Origin: a virus
IMG/VR virus record: IMGVR_UViG_3300044615_000496
Coordinates: 1 to 39,423 of that record
Direction: 5' to 3' (one strand)
DNA length: 39,423 bases
Part shown: piece after piece, positions 35,860-39,423 of the stretch
Layout: every line of letters begins with the position of its first letter
Position numbering within the stretch: the first letter of the stretch is position 1
Notes under the pieces: model-generated
The model's database searches: none
Seen by the model: only the letters and a program-made list of their open reading frames with translations
What the model was told of the DNA's origin: nothing
Position numbers and translations under genes: made by a program

Positions 35860-37536
35860 TCAGGCGTAGTACACTTCGGAATAGCTAGCAGGGGCTAAGT
35901 AAATAGCACCAGTTTTGCCATGCTCTTTGTCCCTACGCTCTTTCCATGCCTGCCACCATGGTGCTTCCACCTTTACCTCTGGCTTGTGGTAATCGGGGCT
36001 ATAAGCACACAGGTATCTGAGGCAGTCCACCAGATGGAACTCGCCTCTCTTGTTGGGCTCGTCTGTCACGATGGTGGTGCCCGCCACGCTCACGGTCTTC
36101 TTCTTGTACCGCTTCATCTCCCGCTCAAAGTTGGGCATCCTGCTCCTGACATACCGGATGCGAGGGGTTCCGTCCGGGCGGATGTGGAGCATCTGCCGGA
36201 CAGCGTGAAGGCCGGACTGGATGTCATCAGAGCCGGGGATGAAGCTTGAGCCAGTCACCTTGGACTTGATTCCTAGGGCTGAAAGCTGTTCGGAATACTG
36301 GTCCTGAGGGGATTTTCCTGATCCAATATCCGTCAGGCGGGCACCGTGCGAGTCAATCAAAAAGGCATAGAACTGCTTGCCGCCCGCCTTCTTATGAAAC
36401 TCAGTGGCAAATATGGTGGCGTTGCAGTTCCTTATGTAAAGCTCGTCGTAGCACACCACCCGGTCGCCTTCTGGTGGGACGGCTGCAAACAGCACAGCGG
36501 TGACGGCGTGACCCGGGTCCACCACGGCATACCGGCACCAATCGTCTGGGATGTCCGGTGTCTCTAGCTCGCAGGAGTGGATGTTGGGGTTGAAGTTCGG
36601 GTAGACGAGGATGCTGTCGATGACGAACTCGCCCTCGGACCTCTGCCTAAGAACGTCATCACCAATGGCCGACCACCGCTCGATGGCCTTCCGTTTCTCA
36701 TCGCCATCGATATGGGGGTTATCAAGAAACCTCAGGACAAACCGCCTGATGTCCTTGGTATTGCCAACTTCCTCTGCCTTGTCGGCTCGTTCGTTTAGCC
36801 CAAGCAGAGCCTCGTTCTTGGAATGTGGCATGGCTGACCAACAGAAGAGACCTTTCCTGTCGGCAAGGCGAGCTTGCATTTCAGGAACCCATGACTCGTT
36901 GTTAAGGTCTTCATCTATATGGACCCTATCAGCTTGAAAGCCTTGGGGAGGATCACCCTCTGAAGAGAAGCAATAGATTGTCCAGCCGTTATGTAGCTCG
37001 CAGGAGTTCAAGTAGCCTGCTGACTTCAGCACCCATGAGAAGCTCTTGACCATTCGGGGCGGGATCAGGGGCGGGGCTGGCTTGGCTTCCTTGGCTCGGT
37101 CGGCGTCGAGAACCGGATCGTAGGCTCGGAACTGGCCCGTCGCCTTGTCCTTGATGATCTTGAAGGCCCCGGCCTTGAACAAATAGGGCACTACGACTAA
37201 TCCGATGTGTTTCCAGTTCTGGCCGACGATGACGAGATTCCCGCCCTCTTTTCTGTACTTTCCTTCGACGGGATGGGTGCCAGTTGCGGCCCATGCGTCC
37301 TCTATGAATGAACAGAGGGACTTGCCGGAACGATTTCCACCCAGCACAAGTGTTTCACTAGAGCGGCACTCATGAAACTCCTTCTGCCTGTCGGTTGGCC
37401 TGTACAGCCTCAAGGCTTCTATGCGCCTCTCTGCTAGCTCGCTCTGCAAGCTCTTCAACTCGTCCCGCTGGAAGCTCGATATGCTCTGGACCGTTGGGAG
37501 TGGGGTTGGTGGAATCTGGTTCTTCTTCTTGGACAT
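35860..37536 (-). CDS. terL: Terminase large subunit
   Basis: The 558-residue product has the ATPase motifs GGNRSGKS (Walker A, 66-73) and HIDED (Walker B, 206-210), and a C-terminal RNase H-like nuclease domain with AVVDPG (Asp340), LIDSHGAR (Asp395) and HLVDCLRY. This is the packaging motor that cuts and translocates phage DNA. ATG 37536 is supported by TAAGG seven bases upstream, although it lies 167 bases inside the preceding gene. It is followed, after a 78-base gap, by the portal-region genes. Confidence 0.93.
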   Translation of the reverse strand: MSKKKNQIPPTPLPTVQSISSFQRDELKSLQSELAERRIEALRLYRPTDRQKEFHECRSSETLVLGGNRSGKSLCSFIEDAWAATGTHPVEGKYRKEGGNLVIVGQNWKHIGLVVVPYLFKAGAFKIIKDKATGQFRAYDPVLDADRAKEAKPAPPLIPPRMVKSFSWVLKSAGYLNSCELHNGWTIYCFSSEGDPPQGFQADRVHIDEDLNNESWVPEMQARLADRKGLFCWSAMPHSKNEALLGLNERADKAEEVGNTKDIRRFVLRFLDNPHIDGDEKRKAIERWSAIGDDVLRQRSEGEFVIDSILVYPNFNPNIHSCELETPDIPDDWCRYAVVDPGHAVTAVLFAAVPPEGDRVVCYDELYIRNCNATIFATEFHKKAGGKQFYAFLIDSHGARLTDIGSGKSPQDQYSEQLSALGIKSKVTGSSFIPGSDDIQSGLHAVRQMLHIRPDGTPRIRYVRSRMPNFEREMKRYKKKTVSVAGTTIVTDEPNKRGEFHLVDCLRYLCAYSPDYHKPEVKVEAPWWQAWKERRDKEHGKTGAIYLAPASYSEVYYA

Positions 37537-38041
37537 CGATGTGCCTTACTCCTCCATAGGTCAGGACGGCCTGCCTGAGACGCTTGTCAATCTCGGCCTC
37601 AAGCTCCTCCTCTGAATACAGGTCGATGGGCTTCTTGGCACCGCCCTGCTCGGTGTTCTTGGACGCCAGCCGAACGACCATTTCAAGCAGGGAGTTGCGC
37701 ATCCTGCTGCCCGGGGCGGCCTCAAAGTATTGCTTCATCACCAGACTGGCAAACCCGTTTGCACCACCAAAGTAGTGCATGATCCCCTCTAGAAGCTCTG
37801 CTGTGTGGGGGATGTTGGAGCCGCCCGAGACCGTCCGAGAGAGGTAGGTGCCAATGGCAGTCCTCTCCAGCCGCTCCATCTGGGCCTGCTGTTTGATCTT
37901 GACCTTGCAGGGGCGGCAGACCCATTGATAGCTGTGCTGGGTGCCCTTTACCCTAGGAAAATGCTTAGGGTTAAGCGGCTTAACTTGCTTGCAGTTGTCA
38001 CACTGCCGGGTCTGGTCGGGTGGTTTAGGTGTTTCGCTCAT
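37370..38041 (-). CDS. Zinc-finger helical protein, possible terminase small subunit
   Basis: The 223-residue product has an N-terminal zinc knuckle (CDNCKQVKPL, then WVCRPCKVKIKQQ) followed by a helical domain (GIMHYFGGANGFASLVMKQY, NSLLEMVVRLASKN) and an acidic EEELEAEIDKRL helix. A DNA-binding finger plus helices directly before the large subunit fits a small terminase or its substitute; the fold is not verified. ATG 38041 overlaps the upstream stop (ATGA). The last 55 codons overlap the terminase in another frame. Confidence 0.55.
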   Translation of the reverse strand: MSETPKPPDQTRQCDNCKQVKPLNPKHFPRVKGTQHSYQWVCRPCKVKIKQQAQMERLERTAIGTYLSRTVSGGSNIPHTAELLEGIMHYFGGANGFASLVMKQYFEAAPGSRMRNSLLEMVVRLASKNTEQGGAKKPIDLYSEEELEAEIDKRLRQAVLTYGGVRHIDVQEEEPDSTNPTPNGPEHIELPAGRVEELAERASREAHRSLEAVQANRQAEGVS

Positions 38042-38328
38042 CTGTCCAGTTGGCCAATAGATGCGATCATGGGTGCCATCCGTGGGTTGCCGTCCTCTGA
38101 CCGGGCCTGCCTGAGCATGTCGTGGACGGCCATGGCCTTGGCGTTCTTCAAGAGAATGTCTGCCATGCTGGGGCCATCCAGATAGTCAGCCGCCGGGTCT
38201 CCGATGGGATCAGCACCAATGTCAGGTGGCAGGCTGCTGTACTGGCCACCAGTGACCAAAAACTTGAGCAACTCCTGCTGCTGAGGAGACATCCTGCTTT
38301 CTCGCAGCGTTCTCAAAAGTCTGCTCAT
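38038..38328 (-). CDS. Small hypothetical protein
   Basis: The 96-residue product is helical with an Arg-rich start (MSRLLRTLRESRMSPQQQEL) and a MADILLKNAKAMAVHDMLRQ helix. GGAG six bases before the ATG supports the start. It ends overlapping the zinc-finger gene (ATGA). No family was recognised. It may assist packaging. Confidence 0.58.
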   Translation of the reverse strand: MSRLLRTLRESRMSPQQQELLKFLVTGGQYSSLPPDIGADPIGDPAADYLDGPSMADILLKNAKAMAVHDMLRQARSEDGNPRMAPMIASIGQLDR

Positions 38329-38346
38329 TCTTAACTCCTGAACCGG

Positions 38347-38387
38347 CTCCCCGGGGGACCATGCGCCGGAAGCATGGCCCCCCGGAG
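38347..38387 (-). other. Strong intergenic hairpin
   Basis: CTCCCCGGGGGACCATGC (38347-38364) pairs with GCATGGCCCCCCGGAG (38372-38387) with one mismatch and a small bulge around a seven-base loop. It lies between the secreted Lys/Ala-rich gene and the 96-residue gene. No T-run follows on the minus strand, so it may be an RNA processing or stabilising element rather than a normal terminator. Confidence 0.5.
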
Positions 38388-38399
38388 TGATGCCAACGA

Positions 38400-38816
38400 C
38401 TACTTGGAGTAGGCCTCGCGGACGGCTTCCTCAGCACCGGCTTCAAACTCGGCGTTGGCTTCCTTCTGGGCGGCACGGGCAGCCTTGCGTTCGGCCTTAG
38501 CCTCCGCAATGGTCGCTCGCTTCACCTTACGGGCAGCCTTCCGAGAAGCATGGACGCCGACAGGGCCACCGACCGGGCCCTCGTCCACCTCGATCTTCTC
38601 GACCACGGTCACGCCAGCCGGGCCCTCTTCGACGGTCACGGTGTCCTTCACCTTGACCTTGGCACCTTCGACAACGACATCTTCCTCCACGGTCACCGCC
38701 GTGGGGGTCGCCTTCTTCTTGCCGTGGCAGCCGGTGCCAGCCTGAACCTTGTCGGCAACAGGCAGTGCAAGGCAGCCAAGGAGAAGAGCAATGGCAAAGA
38801 TCACATACTTTTTCAT
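38400..38816 (-). CDS. Secreted Lys/Ala/Val-rich protein
   Basis: ATG 38816 (GGAG eight bases upstream) gives 138 residues. MKKYVIFAIALLLGCLALPV is a signal peptide; a GTGCHGKKK start of the mature chain follows. The middle has Val/Glu/Lys alternation (TVEEDVVVEGAKVKVKDTV, then EEGPAGVTVVEKIEVDEGP) that suggests beta strands. The C-terminal 50 residues are an Arg/Ala/Lys helix (AARKVKRATIAEAKAERKA). An exported, very basic protein could bind DNA or envelope polymers. No family was recognised. The longer frame upstream is not used. Confidence 0.62.
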   Translation of the reverse strand: MKKYVIFAIALLLGCLALPVADKVQAGTGCHGKKKATPTAVTVEEDVVVEGAKVKVKDTVTVEEGPAGVTVVEKIEVDEGPVGGPVGVHASRKAARKVKRATIAEAKAERKAARAAQKEANAEFEAGAEEAVREAYSK

Positions 38817-38842
38817 GGGAGTTACTCCGGGGGAAAGGGGGA

Positions 38843-39292
38843 CTATCGAAAGACTTGGGTGTGATAGGGGCGGCCATTGTTGACGTAGCCAACCCCAATC
38901 TCTGTGTATCTGCTGTTGAGGATGTTCCTGCGGTGGCCGGGGCTGGTCATCCACGCCTGCATTACTGATTGCGGTGAGGGCTGGCCGTAGGCGACGTTCT
39001 CAGCGTAGGGTCCTCTTGAGTGGCGCATTCGGGTTCGGCTTTGGACTGCTGACCAGTTTCTGGCGAAGGCCATCATCTGGGTGTTCATCTTCAACGGTCG
39101 AAGTCCACGGCGGGTTCGCTCTTGGTTGGTCAGCCTTATGACTTCATGCTCAAAGTGGTTGCCGACGATGATCTGGACTGGCGGCTTGGGCGGCCTTGGA
39201 GGCGGGCAGACAACAGGGACCACCACCTCCTTGATCCCGTAGAGGGCAAAGAGGATCAGTGCTGCCCCGAATAGCCCTCTGGCCCACTTCAC
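38843..39292 (-). CDS. CAP/SCP-domain (YkwD-like) membrane-anchored protein
   Basis: The 149-residue product starts at GTG 39292 with AAGGA seven bases upstream. An N-terminal hydrophobic helix (LFGAALILFALYGIKEVVV) anchors it. A Pro-rich linker leads to a CAP domain: EVIRLTNQERTRRGL, MRHSRGPYAENVAYG (His and Glu of the CAP site), AWMTSPGHRRNIL and TEIGVGY. CAP proteins are secreted or surface proteins of varied function. In bacteria they often sit at the cell envelope. Phage copies are rare, and its position among structural genes is notable. Confidence 0.85.
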   Translation of the reverse strand: MKWARGLFGAALILFALYGIKEVVVPVVCPPPRPPKPPVQIIVGNHFEHEVIRLTNQERTRRGLRPLKMNTQMMAFARNWSAVQSRTRMRHSRGPYAENVAYGQPSPQSVMQAWMTSPGHRRNILNSRYTEIGVGYVNNGRPYHTQVFR

Positions 39293-39295
39293 TGG

Positions 39296-39423
39296 TCAGT
39301 CCTTCTTTGGCTTCTCTCCGTACACAAGGGCGAACACAAGGTCTTTGGTGGAGTCGGAGGCAACCGTGCAGCCCTCTTTTTCCAGCCTGTTCTTCAACTG
39401 GAGAAGCTGGACCACCGTGCTGA
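39296..39423 (-). CDS. Partial hypothetical protein (C-terminus only)
   Basis: A frame open at the right edge ends with TGA at 39298-39296, just before the CAP gene. The visible 41 residues, including QLLQLKNRLEKEGCTVASD and LVFALVYGEKPKKD, look coding (a helix then a strand), but no domain can be named from this piece. Confidence 0.55.
   Translation of the reverse strand, partial: STVVQLLQLKNRLEKEGCTVASDSTKDLVFALVYGEKPKKD

Noticed and set aside
36425-36440. A TTACATAAGG sequence resembling the GTACATAAA motif
   Set aside because: It is inside the terminase coding sequence, differs in the first base and the end, and is not near any start codon.

Overview
This window looks like about 39 kb of a temperate, podovirus-like phage genome (or the equivalent part of a larger phage) that infects a planctomycete. 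The phage assignment rests on a terminase large subunit, a portal-like protein, tail-tube (tubular A/B-like) proteins, a long run of fibre genes, very large virion proteins, an ERF/exonuclease recombination module and a tyrosine integrase. The host assignment rests on two genes with a planctomycete flavour inside the fibre operon: a DUF1559 pseudopilin and a secreted protein with a PEP-CTERM-like tail. The right end adds further exported small proteins. No host housekeeping gene is present.

Layout. Every confident gene except the integrase is on the minus strand, so transcription runs from high to low coordinates. From the right edge: a partial gene, a CAP-domain protein, a secreted Lys/Ala-rich protein, a small unknown, a zinc-binding protein (possible small terminase), the terminase large subunit, a small unknown, a secreted small protein, the portal and a basic unknown (39.4-32.4 kb). 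A fibre/surface region follows (32.4-23.7 kb): a tropism-determinant-like fibre, two fibres with related C-terminal domains, the PEP-CTERM-like protein, the DUF1559 pseudopilin and four further paralogous fibre or collagen-like proteins. Next come tail-tube proteins A and B, a collagen-like coiled-coil protein and Cys-rich unknowns (23.7-17.7 kb), then a block of Gln/Ala-rich and very large proteins thought to be internal or ejected virion components (17.7-7.3 kb). The integrase (+) lies between this block and the early module (6.3-0 kb): exonuclease, ERF annealing protein, two overlapping small genes, CsrA, SF2 helicase, an approximately 650-base stretch with no confident gene, a DUF3820-like protein, a zinc-ribbon protein, HNH nuclease, Holliday-junction resolvase-like nuclease and a MazZ-like (DUF5664) protein.

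How it fits together. Exonuclease, ERF protein, helicase, resolvase-like nuclease and HNH nuclease form a recombination-based replication/packaging-preparation set. CsrA suggests post-transcriptional control of phage or host mRNAs. Beside the integrase, and inside the 5' part of the exonuclease ORF, is a 42-base segment that folds as the 3' half of a tRNA-Gly(CCC). It is almost certainly attP. Because phage genes lie on both sides of it, the sequence represents the non-integrated form. Integration there would cut the exonuclease off from its start codon. A nine-base motif, GTACATAAA, sits just upstream of the first genes of three structural segments and may be a phage promoter or regulatory element.

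Limits. No major capsid protein, scaffold, lysis gene, DNA or RNA polymerase, or repressor could be recognised. They may lie outside the window or be too divergent. Functions for many virion-block genes are inferred from position and composition only.
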